Assembly: GCA_037954665.1 (NCBI GenBank)
Contig: JBBMOL010000065.1
Location: forward strand, 1,178,001-1,242,000
Direction of reading: 5' to 3'
From: Laguncularia racemosa
Taxonomy: Eukaryota; Streptophyta; Magnoliopsida; Myrtales; Combretaceae
DNA: 64,000 bases
The number at the start of each line of letters is the position of its first letter. Position 1 is the stretch's first letter. Shown in pieces: positions 34,451-46,300 of this stretch. A program made the position numbers and the translations under genes. Under the pieces are notes generated by a model. It was not told the DNA's origin, did not search any database, and saw only the letters and a program-made list of their open reading frames with translations.

Positions 34451-37400
34451 CGTTTGAAGTATTTTAGATCCTAATTAAGTTGGAATTTGAGATTAGGCAA
34501 GTAAAAGCCTTAATTGGAGAATTAATATAACATAGGAAAAAAGCTGGAGAAAATAAAAAGAAGATAAGTGTCGAATGGTCCCCAATCATCTTTAGGGGTT
34601 TAGAAAACCATAAACCCTCTCTTTTAAAACCCTTTTGCTGCCTCCTCTCTTGTTTGGCTCCTTCTTGCATTTTCTAACTTGGGTTAAGGTAAAAGCTCTC
34701 TAAAACTTTAAAACCTTAATGTACTCAAGTAAAAAACCCTATCTTTTTGTAATTTTAAGTACTAATCAAGATTTTTTTTATGTTTAACTTAAGGGAATCT
34801 TCAAGGGGATTCTCCTAGCATGGTTTTCTATGTGTGGCTAAAACTTACAATCTTAAGAAGTTAAGATAATTTAATTTCTCTTAAGTTTTTATTAGGTTTT
34901 AAACATAGTTATTATGTTTAATCACTAACTAAGTGATTTAATGTTTGAATCTTGTTTGAAATTTGAAAAAAATCAACTCCTAAGAAGCATACCCTAGGTG
35001 TCACTTTCAAGAAAAGCAAGAAAGTAAACAACTTCTCAACGTAAGGTCATGAACATTACTAAAATGGGTGTTTTAGAGTATATAGGAATAATTTAATATA
35101 TTATTTAGTTGATTGATGAGATTGAAAGTTGCTTAGCATGAAACACCCCTTTAGGCTACCATACACAAAGCATGTTTAGAGTGATTTTGAATGTTTCTAA
35201 GTGTTAAATGATGAGTGAACATGATAGTCAAGATGTTAGGCATAGGTTTGTGAAGTCAAAAATGAGTTTAGAACTTAGAAATGCAAGTTGAGATTACCCT
35301 TAGCATTGCCGCTACTTTACCTTTTGTTCTTGGTGATTTCCATACTTTAATTTATATTTTAGATGTTTTGGAATGATTAAATGACAATAGATGCAATGAT
35401 TTTATGGTTAGACGATATCTTAGATACTAAACGAGGTATATATATTGATGGAAATGTTTAATCTTGCATATTTGATGATTTATAATGTTGAAATGGATAT
35501 TTGGATATGGTTAAATGAAATTTTCAGCGTGTATTGCAATTTTATTGTGCCACAAATTGATGTTTGATTTGAGTTCTTATGATGATTTAGGGCTTAGATG
35601 ATGATAAAAGTGATATTTAATGTGTATACCATGATTAAATTTTATAAAGTGTTGATTTTGAGTATAATATTGAGAATTTAATTTTATTTAATCAAATTTC
35701 TAAAATTTCCAAATTTATAAAGATAAATTTATCAATATAGATGATGTTTAATTTAATGGAATTAATAAATTTAAGATGCTTGAATAAATATGCATGATAA
35801 ACATGTAAAATCACCGTGATTTTGAGGTTAAACAAGAAGATTTTAATAATTTGAAGAAATGAATGAAATTTTGAATGTTCTTAAATGTTCATGATGAGCA
35901 CTTAAGATGTTATTGCGAAAAACACTATTTTGATCTATTTGTACCATCAAAATTAAACAAAAAAAAGCGTTTTTCACAAGATTTTTCCTAACGTTGGATT
36001 CAAATAGATTTTAGGATGTAGATTTCAAATCTACCATTCATTTCTTTAAATTCATAACACATAAAACTTAAATCTTTGAAATCAAACTTGCTAGAAAAGT
36101 AGGCTTAATATCATTGGAAGTTAAGGTTTGGTGCAACGTGTTTATGATAATTTCACAATTTTAGAAAATAAAATGAAATGTAATAAAATAATAGTAAATG
36201 AATATTTTATTGATTTGAACCAAAACTAGTTCAATCCCAAACTAGCCTACTTAATTGGCTAATAGACGAACCTAAATCCCATCCCATTGGTGGTTCATTA
36301 AAACCCCTTTTATAAAATTGTTAAATTGAACTTAATTAACAAAATTGGCTTAATTGACTTAATTATAGGGTCAATTTGATAAGTTAGTCATTATCAAGAT
36401 AAATAAGCCTAATAGGCCCAATTTCTAAAATCAATTGGGCCCATTTCCTCTTTAAGGCCTATAACCTAAATGGACGTTAGTAAAATATAACACCATTAAT
36501 GGACTTTACACTTGATAAAGTCTAAAAAAAAAATAAAAATTCTAAATAAACATAATTTAAGTATAATAGGCAGAATCAAACTTAAGAAATAAGTAGTGGG
36601 CTATAATAGGCCCAATTTGGCAAATTAGCCTAAATTAAACATAATGGGTTTCAATATACTTAAAATGGAAATAATTGATGAGAATAACTCAAAATGGGCT
36701 TAAATTAGGTATAGTGAATTATGTAGGCCTAAGAAATGATTATTAAAACATAATGAGCCTAAATTAGATGAATTAGGTATAATGAATCTTAGTGGGTTTA
36801 AAATGGACAAAATAGGTAAGAATAAATTAGATGGGCCTAAGTTAAATGTGAAGATGCAAAATAGGCTTAAATGAATAAATTATGTTTATACTAAAATTTG
36901 GATATAGAAAACCTAAATGGACATAAGTTGAACATAATAAGTAAAATAGACGATAATGGGCCTAAAGAAATTAAAATGACTAAAATTAAATAATTTGGGC
37001 CTAGATAAATTAATATGGACAATAATAAATTGAATTAGGTAATAAACCATAATGACTTAATTGAGCTAAATAAGTTAGATACACCAATTAGCTTAACCCA
37101 AACTAAAATGGTTATGATCATTTTCTTTTCTTAGGCCCATAACTCATATAAGCCTAGACTAAAAAACACCAAGATAGGGGTTTTAAATAATATAGTAAAT
37201 CTATTGAATCTAAAATGATTAAATAATTAACTTAAACAGTTAGGTTAGTTAATTGATTTGATTGAGTTAATTAACCTAATAGATTAATAATAAATTTAAT
37301 TAATTAATAATTATCATAATGGGGCTAATTTTAAAATTAGTTAGGTTCACTTTTCATTTGGGCTCAACACCCTAACTGGGTCTTAACAAGATATATAAAT

Positions 37401-38640
37401 ATAGACTTAAAAATTAATAAGAAACTTATAGTTAAGATAGGGCAAAGCTTATTAGGTTTGACCTCAAAAGGTTAAGCAAAACCTGTTGGATAATTGAATT
37501 AATACTTAACAAATAACATGAATAAATTAAATCAATAAACCTTAAATATCCTATGGGCCAAATATAGTAAAAAGCTAATTGAATCCTTGTACCCTTATTG
37601 AGCTCATAAATAGGATGGGCTTTAGTTATGTAATATACCAAGGACTTAAAACCTAAAATAACAAGAATAATAATAATCAATTATCTAAATTTAAATTATT
37701 AACTTGTAATTTCTCTTTTCAATTGCATAAAAACCAAATAATCATGACTGTCAGGAATTGGCATTAGCTTTTGCTTCAAGAGACAATCGACCTTTAAAGT
37801 ATATGGGTATTGCATACTAGGGTTGAAAATAGTAAACTTAACTAAAAATAAAATTGGGCTAAGTATTTTCTTGTTGCTTATGCTTGGTTACTTAAGTCAA
37901 CAAGTGACATCTTTAGATTAGGATTATGACTAGGTCGTATGCCTTAAAATGACGTGGTAGATTTTAAGCATTTAGGCTATCGAGGATGGCTCATAGGTGG
38001 AATCATGTTGAATAATGAGCACTGAAAATAGATAAAAGGTATATTGGGAGTCATTCAGGACTTCTAGGACTTGATAAGCGATATAATATAACTAGATTGC
38101 GAATGGTGAGGATTGCATGATGGTGATGACATCTAAGCATGGCTATTTTTCAATTTTGAGGTTTTGTGTAATGACTTGGAGTTTAATTGCTCTTGTCATT
38201 CCTTAATGACTGCTATGGTGGTATTAAGGTTTCCCACTATGTTTTCAGAGTTATGAGTACTCATGTACAAATTGTTTATTTAAATTAAATGTGATGATAA
38301 TTAAAGTGCAACTGGTTGAATTGAAATTAAGTGTAGCATGACATTTCTATGCGTGCTTTTGTTATTGTGTACTAGGCTCTTGTAACCCACTCCTCCTTTT
38401 TTAGATGTGGACGACTCTTTTATGGACTCTTCTTATGACATTATGGGATATAACTCCATGGAAGAGGTTCGAGCTGACATGAGCGAGGTAACAGATAAGG
38501 ATGATGGTTTTAGTTTGGACTACTTATAAATTAGGACTTTTAGACTTGTGTATGGACCATATATTTTGAGAGCTACATGTGGCTCTATAGATTGTTTAAT
38601 CTACTTGTAAACTTTTATTATGGGCCAAATAAGCCCCAGG
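34451..38640. other. Probable decayed, non-coding LTR-type repeat region
   Basis: This 4.2-kb stretch has no reading frame above about 82 codons. It begins with a leader-like block (CCCTCTCTTTTAAAACCC, then a CT-rich stretch and GGTTAAGGTAAAAGCTCTC near 34610-34700). It continues through an interior rich in GGCCCAAT, GGGCCTAAAT and TAATGGGC words at about 36230-37660. It ends with a block at 38400-38640 containing GATGTGGACGACTCTTTTAT and ATGGGCCAAATAAGCCCC. This arrangement recalls non-autonomous gypsy-related plant repeats, but I found no paired LTRs, primer site or target duplication. The classification is a guess. Confidence 0.25.
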
Positions 38641-39840
38641 GTTTATGTTTATGTTAAGACTTAGTTTTAGGACTCAATATCGACTGGCCATAATTTAAAT
38701 CAAGTAGATTATAAAATGTTTTGTAAACTTGACTAAATGATTTTAAGGTTTTTAAATTGAATTAGAAACCTACTTAGTTAATTATAAGCTTTAGATATCT
38801 CATTTAAGTAAAATATGTGGTGGACTATCATTGCTTTTTAGGTTTCAATAACTAAATTTTATTTAGTTGCACTTGAATAATATTAATAATATATTAGAAT
38901 ATGTTTAAAAATACCATATATTTATATCTAAAGCCATGATTTTATAATTACATGCATAATCACTGATAAAAAAGAGAAATACACTTTTAGTCATTTACAT
39001 TCACCTACTTTAATATTTGAGTCACCAATTTTTTTTCTTTTAATTTTAATCCTCGATGTTTTAAAATTAAAACTTTGTAGAGATAGAACTTTATTAAATT
39101 TTATGTCTATCTTGAGCATGTATTAGTTTTTTTTATTATCCTTAGGCTATTTGATTAAGGTGACCAATTAAAGCATATATAATTTTTTCCAACCTCTTTT
39201 TTCACTTTTACTTTTACTTTTTTAAATTTTTTATTGTATTATATTATTAAATATATTTAAATTAATCATTGTAAATCAATTTGAAGTTGATATATATAAT
39301 AGATGAATAAAAAACTTAATAGATTTGACAAAAGTATCCTATTGAAAATGTTTGAAAAAATGTTAAAAACTCAAATAAAAAAAAAGTGTTGAGAATTCAA
39401 ATAAAAAATGAATAAATATTAAAAACTAAAAGCCAAGACCATTATAGCAAAATAACATGAATATCATCTTCCGGTGAGATAGATCGGTTTGAATCTCCCC
39501 AACAATTGTAATATGCAATAGTTGGCTAAACAAAGAATTAGATATGTACTTTTTTTTTTAATAAAACATAAAAATTTGCAAGAAAAGATTATAAATAACT
39601 ACTCATCTATCTCGAAGAAGGAATTGCAATTCTTTATTTGATTGTAATAAAAATTTCAAAAATAAATATTTTACAAACCAAATACAATAATAGTCATGCA
39701 AGAAAAGTATAATTATATTATTCCGCTTTTATAAAGTCAATAAAATATCTTTGTATGTTTGCACACACTTATTTATTTTTCAGTGTATAACCAAACTTTT
39801 TTTTTTTTTAACATAAGTATTTGCTAACGGCAACTTTTAA
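38641..39840. other. AT-rich spacer upstream of MOS14
   Basis: No gene or element recognised. The right part presumably contains distal promoter sequence of the gene starting at 40328. Confidence 0.45.
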
Positions 39841-40327
39841 AACATTTGCATGAGTCAGAATTTCAACCAACTGGAAGGGTAAAAATGAAAATTACAAAAC
39901 CGGCGGTGCGGGACCCACAGAAACACCAATCACCATCGAGCTTATGGAGAGTCCAGCCCACCGAATCCCAACCAAAGGCCTTCTCTCTAAATTCAAATCT
40001 GATCAGATCGGACGGCCATCCTCCTCCTTCTCGCTCTCTCTCTCTTCACCACCAAATCACTTTCACCCATCAAACCCTCTGCAAAATCCCCCAGCCAAAA
40101 CCTCTCTCTCTCAGAGGCGCCAAAAACCCTTCAATTCAATCCGCCACATTTCATCATCCATCCACCCTAATACAATAATATCCGTAAACCCTAACTATAC
40201 CAAATATACTTATATACTATATCCATGTAATTTATGTATAATATATTGCTATTGATTAGTGGCGTGCGGGTTTGAATTTGAATTGGAATTGTGAAGAAAG
40301 AGAGTGTGTATGAGAGTTGTTTGAGTT
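39841..40327 (+). promoter_or_regulatory. MOS14 proximal promoter and 5' leader
   Basis: Composition changes abruptly from AT-rich to CT-rich at about 39900. Pyrimidine patches (TCTCGCTCTCTCTCTC at 40028-40043, CTCTCTCTCTCAG at 40101-40113) are typical of plant core promoters and leaders. A telo-box AAACCCTAA lies at 40186-40194; such boxes are common near the starts of genes of the translation and RNA machinery. Two overlapping frames here (110 and 103 codons) are probably shadows of the pyrimidine-rich leader. The transcription start was not determined. Confidence 0.5.
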
Positions 40328-43300
40328 ATGGAGCTACAGAATACTGTAAAAGAAGCCCTAAATGCACTTTACCATCATCCTGATGATGCCGTTCGTATGC
40401 AAGCAGATCGATTTCTTCAAGACTTTCAACGGACAATCGATGCATGGCAGGTATTAAGCGAAAATGGTTCGATTTTGATTATGATTGAAAGATGCGATTC
40501 GGTCAATTGGAATCTCGGCTACTTAAATCCGTAGTAAGATAGTGATTTCGAATTTGTGTTAGTATAGTTATAAATGGAGGTGATAGAGATTTGAATTTGA
40601 ATTATGAATTGCATTCTGAGTGTTTCAGATTGATGGATTTCAATGATGTGATGATGAGTTTGGATAGAGAATGAGTTTACTCTGTGAGAGAAGTTATTCC
40701 GTATTTAAATAAAAAATAAACAAAAGGTATTTCGTATTCAACTTGAGCCATGAATGGATTTTCGAATTACTTTCGTCAGATTTTTATACAATTGAATTCT
40801 ATGTTTTTCGATTTGTAAGATTCTTTTTCCCCCTTTTTCTGACTTTTCTAATTTCTGTATCAGCGTAGTTTACAGATGCAGATAAGTTTTATGTGTTATA
40901 GAGAAGAGATGAGTTTGATTTTGTCTTTGAATTTGAGTTGTTTTTGATTTGCTACATTGGCATGCTTGCTGACTGTGGTGTGCTGATGAGATTTTTGAAC
41001 AAGACTACTTGATTTTGATTGAGTGCAAGCGGAACTTTAGAGGGGAAGAGTTTTGCGGTATGGGGTAAAAATCTTGGTATATCGAGTTCAATTTTAGTGA
41101 TAAGAGGAACATAAATGAGTACTTTGTGAAAGTAGGGGATCAAGATATATCTTTAAGTGAGAATTCATCCAAAATGATATATCTTTAATTGAGATTTGAC
41201 ATTTCTCAGGTTGATACTACTAAAAGATTTGAGGTATAGATAAATATGTGACACAAAATCCTAAATAAATGGATTATTGCATTAGTTTTATTTTTCATAT
41301 CTATTTGTTTATTTATCTATATTTTGTTGTGTGAGGGTTAGGTGCTCATAAAATTTGAGGTGCTATAAGTCTATATGACAAGTGATGCTTAATGGGTTTG
41401 AATGTGGGCCAGTAAACTGTGGATATGAGTATATGATGAGAACAACAAAGATGGGAATGTTAAGGTAGATAAGTGGAGACATGGGGATGCGTAATATAAT
41501 GTCACAAATTGTAGAAAGAGATAAATCTGTATTTTTCATTTATAGATATATTACAAGAAATATCGATATATATAGACAATGTATACCTAGTAGGTGTACT
41601 AACCTCACTTAACACATCATTAATTATCCTATCTAAAAATAAAAGGAAAATAAGAAAATACTACTTACAGAAAAGTTACAACTCGACACTCCCCCTCAAG
41701 CTGAGAAATAGATGTCCATCATTCCCAAATAATCTCATGAAAGCTTGCACTAGTCAATTCCTTTGTTTTTGGATCAAGAAGTCAATTCCTTTGTTGAAAC
41801 TTCTGAAGTTGATTTCTAGAGGGAACATATGACATACAAACTAAACCTCTCTCTAACTTTTCTTTGCCAAAATGCCTGTTGAGCTCAATGTTATTGTCCT
41901 ATCAAGTTGTATAGGATTATGAGCAATGTTGATTGATGATTTATTGTCTCTACAAAGCTTCATAGGTATCCCCATTCAACTTTCAAGTTATCTAGAATGA
42001 TCTTTAATCGTAATAGCTTGCACATCCCTTGTGCAATTACCCTATATTCTGATTTTGCAGTTGATCTAGCCATAACATTCTACTTCTTGCTTCTTTATGT
42101 TGCCAAATTTCCTCTAAGAAGTGTAAACAAGCTCGAAGTTGACTTTTTGTTAACTACTAATTCTACATAATCTATATTAGTATAGGCTTCTAGTGTAAGA
42201 CTATCACTCTTTTTGTACAAAATCCCCTTTTCTAGATATCCTTTAAGATAGTGTAAAACCCTTTAAGCCGCATGTTGATGAGAGTTTCTTAGGTCATGCA
42301 TAATTTGACTTATCATTCTTACAGAGTATGTTATGTTAGGTTGGCTATGTTCTAGGTATATGAGTTTTCTCACTGGTCTTTAGAACATCTTTCTATTAAC
42401 TACTGGCTCTTCTTTAGGTTCTCCAAGTTTTCAATTAGTATCCATTGGAGCAGAGACTAGTTTACACCCCATCTTTCCTATTTCCTTCAAGAGATGAAGC
42501 ACATATCTTTGTTGTGATATGATGATCCCTTGAGTTGAGTAAATCACCTCAATACTAAGAAAATACTTCATTTTTCCAAGTAGGTTCTTCAACTTTTAGA
42601 TCTCTTCACTGTTGAATACCTTTATCTCTGAGCTAGTCTTGGTTTGCTCAGCCAAGTGAGCTTGAGGTCTATGACTGCAGATAGTGGTGGTTTGGTAAGT
42701 GGACATGATGATTGGTCGGAAAAATAACTAGAAAAAAACAATTGGAAGGTGATTGTAAAATTGGCAATAGTTAAGGGTGGAATTAGGGCTTCACGAACAA
42801 TTGTTGTAGAAAGAGTGAAAGATGAATGGCAACAATGAGGCTGCTCGATGAAGAAGAAATCTGAAGAAAAAAAGCCCTTCGGCTTTGATACCATGTCACA
42901 ATTTTTTTTTTTTTTGGGTTAATTTAGTAATTTCATTGAACTAAAAAGAGATTTACAACTTGAAAGTGGAAATGGGACATTGCCCACTATTTACAAAAAT
43001 TTTGTTAGGATTAACAACCCCTGACCTATTGCATTATATGCATTGAAAAATGCTAACAACTATTATGTCTATTTGATTACATGAATATAATTCAAAATAA
43101 GTCTTTCTAAGCTATTTGTGCTAGGGATTTTTTGCTTTAGATGAGTTGAATTTCTTTTACATCAGATACAATAGATAGTAGCCGCTAATGTTGATTTCCA
43201 TTTATTTGTCTATTGATTCGATGGATTACTAGATAAACTAACTAAAACTTGCTGCCATGAAGTATGGGACATTGGTCATCCCAAACTAGACATTACTTCT

Positions 43301-46300
43301 TTCCATATTGCTAACGAAAATGAGCATTGGAAGAATAAATGTTGATGGTTTTCCATGCCTTGGTTGCACAGGAAACATATTGTCTGGATTGTAATTTCCT
43401 ACTAGTTCAGTTAATCCTGCGTGTATAACTTTCCATTCATTACAAGCCATAGGATAAAGCTATATTTTGGTATGGATTTTTGTTCCATACTAATTTGGTC
43501 TAAGATATAGTATTACTTGGAGGCTTAAGTGTTGAGTATGCACTCTTGATAGAGAAGTTCCCATTTGGAGACGGTCTCCATATAAGTTTGTCTTCTAAAA
43601 CTAGATTCGAGCATACATTTGACGGGATAATTAAATTGTTCCAGATTTGTCCTTGAGGTAGGGCCCATTCTCTATTCTCAATTAGGCTACACACTTTGGC
43701 ATTTTAGGGTATACCTAAAGAAGCTATTTCCCTTGCACTAACTATATTATCCAATGGACCTTGTAGTAGCTAAAAATCCGACCAAAGGGATGTTGAAAGG
43801 CCATTTCCCACTCTCCATTCAAGTAAGGGTCTTGCTTGATCATGCGGTTTTAAGATTTTCTTCCAAGAGCAAGAGCATGATGAAAGTGTTTTGATCGTCC
43901 AGAAACTCCTTATCTGATCCACCTAGATGCTTCTAACACTATTGTTGCAAAACTACCATATGTGATTGAGCTGAGCTGCTTTATTCCATAATTTAAGTTG
44001 TGGTAATCTCAACTCCCCTTCAACCAAAGGAGTACAAACTTTTTCCTATCTTGTTTTAGCTTTAGTTGTGATGTTGGGTCTTCCTTTTCTCATCAGCTGT
44101 TCTTTCTTATGACTTTCTTTGATAGTATAAAGATTGATGCCTAGAACACTTGCATTGCAAAGATAATTGACTTTAAGAGTTAGAGTCTCCCTGTGTATGA
44201 AAGAAATTTGCTTGTCTAGGCTTTTGACCTTGACGCTATTTTGATACTAGCAAGTCATGGTCCTCTCTTTTCAATTTTAGTTGAAATGAGGGGGGCTCCT
44301 AAGTAGTGTATTAGTGGATTCCCTTCTTGAAATCCAAATGCCTCAAGTGCATCTTCCTTTGTAGTCATATTCACATTTGAGAAGAAAAATTTACTTTTGG
44401 TTGGATTGGCTTTGAGTCCCGATATAGATTGGAATTCCGATGATACCTCTTTAATAGATATATTAAAAGAAACATCAATATATATAGACACTGTATACCT
44501 AGTTGGTGTATTAAAAGTTGGTCTACCAATCTCCCCAAACACATAATTAATTATCCTGTTTAAAAGAAAAGAGGAAAAAAAGAAAATACTATTTAGCAAA
44601 AAAGTTATAGCTTGACAGATAGTAAATGGATGTATATGAAAGAAAGTTGGAACAACCTATCCATAGGAAATTGAGGAAAGTTTCAATGAGATGATTTGGC
44701 CATGTAGTGATTCAGTGGCACCAATCAGGCATTGCAGTACTTTAAAGACTACTCACATAAGTGGAGGTAAGGAAGACTAGAAAAGATATGGAGAAAAACA
44801 ATTATATATGTTATGACATAAATAGGTATTTATGAAAACATGGATTATGAGAGAGTGTAATGGCAAAGTAGAATCCATATAGTTGATCCCACCTAGTGCA
44901 AGTAAGGTTTGAGTATTATATTGCTGTTCCTTCCAATCATTTCAATTGTTTGGTGAGGGAGGAGAAGGCGGGTCTTTGATGATATAGAAACTTGTCCTCT
45001 ACTATTAAAGCTACGTCCGTAGATCTTGTGGTAGATGATGCATAGGAGATATTCCTGTGAATGTTTGAGCTGTCCTTGATCTTTTCAAGGAGTTTTTCTT
45101 GGAAATAATTTTGTTACCTGTTCTGGTACCCTCTTGGTTACTTTGAAATGAAATTCCTTGTTTCTGCATTAATAAATGGTTTGGGTGGGTTTTTTTTCAC
45201 TTGAGGATTTGGACTTTCCTTCATGCCTTTACTTAAGCTAAGTGAGAGAAAAACAATGCATGGGTGAAATGCCCAGAACTTAGATGGGTAAAGTTTTATG
45301 AGAAATGGAGAAAAATAGGTGCACAAATTATAATTTACCCTTAAAAGAATTTATGATTAATGTGCTGCTCTGGTGGGTATAACCTGTTATCTCTCTTTTT
45401 CAATGTTGAAACTAATAACTATCTTGGTTGAGAGTGTGACATTTGTTATTAAACTCATCCTCAGGTTGCAGATAATTTGCTTCATGATTCGACCAGCAAT
45501 CTGGAAACTCTAATCTTCTGTTCCCAGACCCTTAGAAGCAAGGTAATTACCATCATTCAACTTGATCTTTATTTAGTGTGCTTGATTTTTGGGAATCCCC
45601 TTATATAAAGCCCCTTCTTTTTTATATATGATGACATCATCTGATTTACTAGCTTTTGTTAATTTAGGTACAAAGAGATTTTGAAGAGCTTCCTTCAGAA
45701 GCTTTTCGCCCTTTAAGAGACTCTTTAAATGTAAGTGGATTTATACATGAGAGAAATTAGAATCTGCTTAGATTTGACTTTTAATCTGTTGCATTTATAT
45801 CTCTAACTGTCTCGATGCTCTGGTCTAATGATCGAATTCTTTTCTAGTGCCCGGAAAAAAAGTTATATGAACAGTGATTATTCTGGAGCTAATCTAAGTT
45901 TTATGAGTCCAGATTCCTGTTCTATACGTCTTGTAGGAGTCACTAGATTTAAGGCATAGTTTAAATAAGATAATTGTTTCATGTTTATAAATCATTGATT
46001 TCAAGAGGGAAGAACTTACATGAAGCGAGCGGTTGCCACTTTTGAAGGCATTGATATATGTCATTGTATCTAGAAACTCCATAGGCCCTCTACTATGTGA
46101 GATAGGGATAATTCTTGCAAATTCTTTATCTTTATGTGATTTTTTTTTTTAAATTTATTATAAATCAACCTCTAAACCTTTCAAAGGTTAAATTTATTAC
46201 CACACATTCATAAAATGTGTTTTTCAAGTCTTTCTTTTTTGTTGTTGTAGCATGCCACACATCATGTCAAAAGGTAGACATGTTGTGCAAGAATGAAAAG

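Larger units (their letters stand above)
41500..44617 (-). mobile_element. Internally deleted Ty1/copia retrotransposon
   Basis: It lies on the minus strand, opposite to the host gene. Both LTRs start TGTC and end GACA in plus-strand view. The PBS TGGTATCAAAGC (complement of 42882-42893) resembles the initiator tRNA-Met site. The polypurine tract CTTGAGGGGGAG (complement of 41689-41700) abuts the 3' LTR. The body holds a leader of about 270 bp joined to the end of RT and RNase H; gag, protease, integrase and most of RT are missing. The 5' LTR is split by a LINE (42902 to about 44451). No convincing 5-bp target duplication was found. Confidence 0.85.
41410..44935 (+). mobile_element. RTE-like LINE remnant split by the copia insertion
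   Basis: The left piece (about 41410-41499) reads MGMLR-stop-ISGDMGMRN, matching the MRMLRWMCGxTRxDxIRN block near the end of plant RTE-type reverse transcriptases. The right piece (44618-44935) continues with KLRKVSMR-stop-FGHV, matching the following RLRWFGHV block. It then gives GRLEKIWRKTI, YENMDYERV-stop-WQSRI and HIVDPT, matching GRPRKTWxExI, MAxDRxxWRxRI and HVADPT. The two pieces form one element interrupted by the copia insertion. Stops replace conserved tryptophans (TGA for TGG). The part left of 41410 may extend further but was not recognised. Confidence 0.7.
40451..45464 (+). other. MOS14 intron 1 (5.0 kb) built from nested retroelements
   Basis: The intron runs from donor GTATTAAGC to an acceptor CTCATCCTCAG. 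From 40451 to about 41400 and from 44940 to 45464 no element or gene was recognised. Between them is a three-level nest: an RTE-like LINE split by a copia element, whose LTR is split by an L1-type LINE. Confidence 0.85.

Noticed and set aside
34464..34670. 68-codon minus-strand frame
   Set aside because: Reverse reading of a CT-rich leader-like block in a probable repeat; no support as a gene.
39846..40255. Two overlapping frames of 110 and 103 codons just before MOS14
   Set aside because: They lie in the CT-rich leader and promoter, overlap each other in different frames, and resemble no protein.
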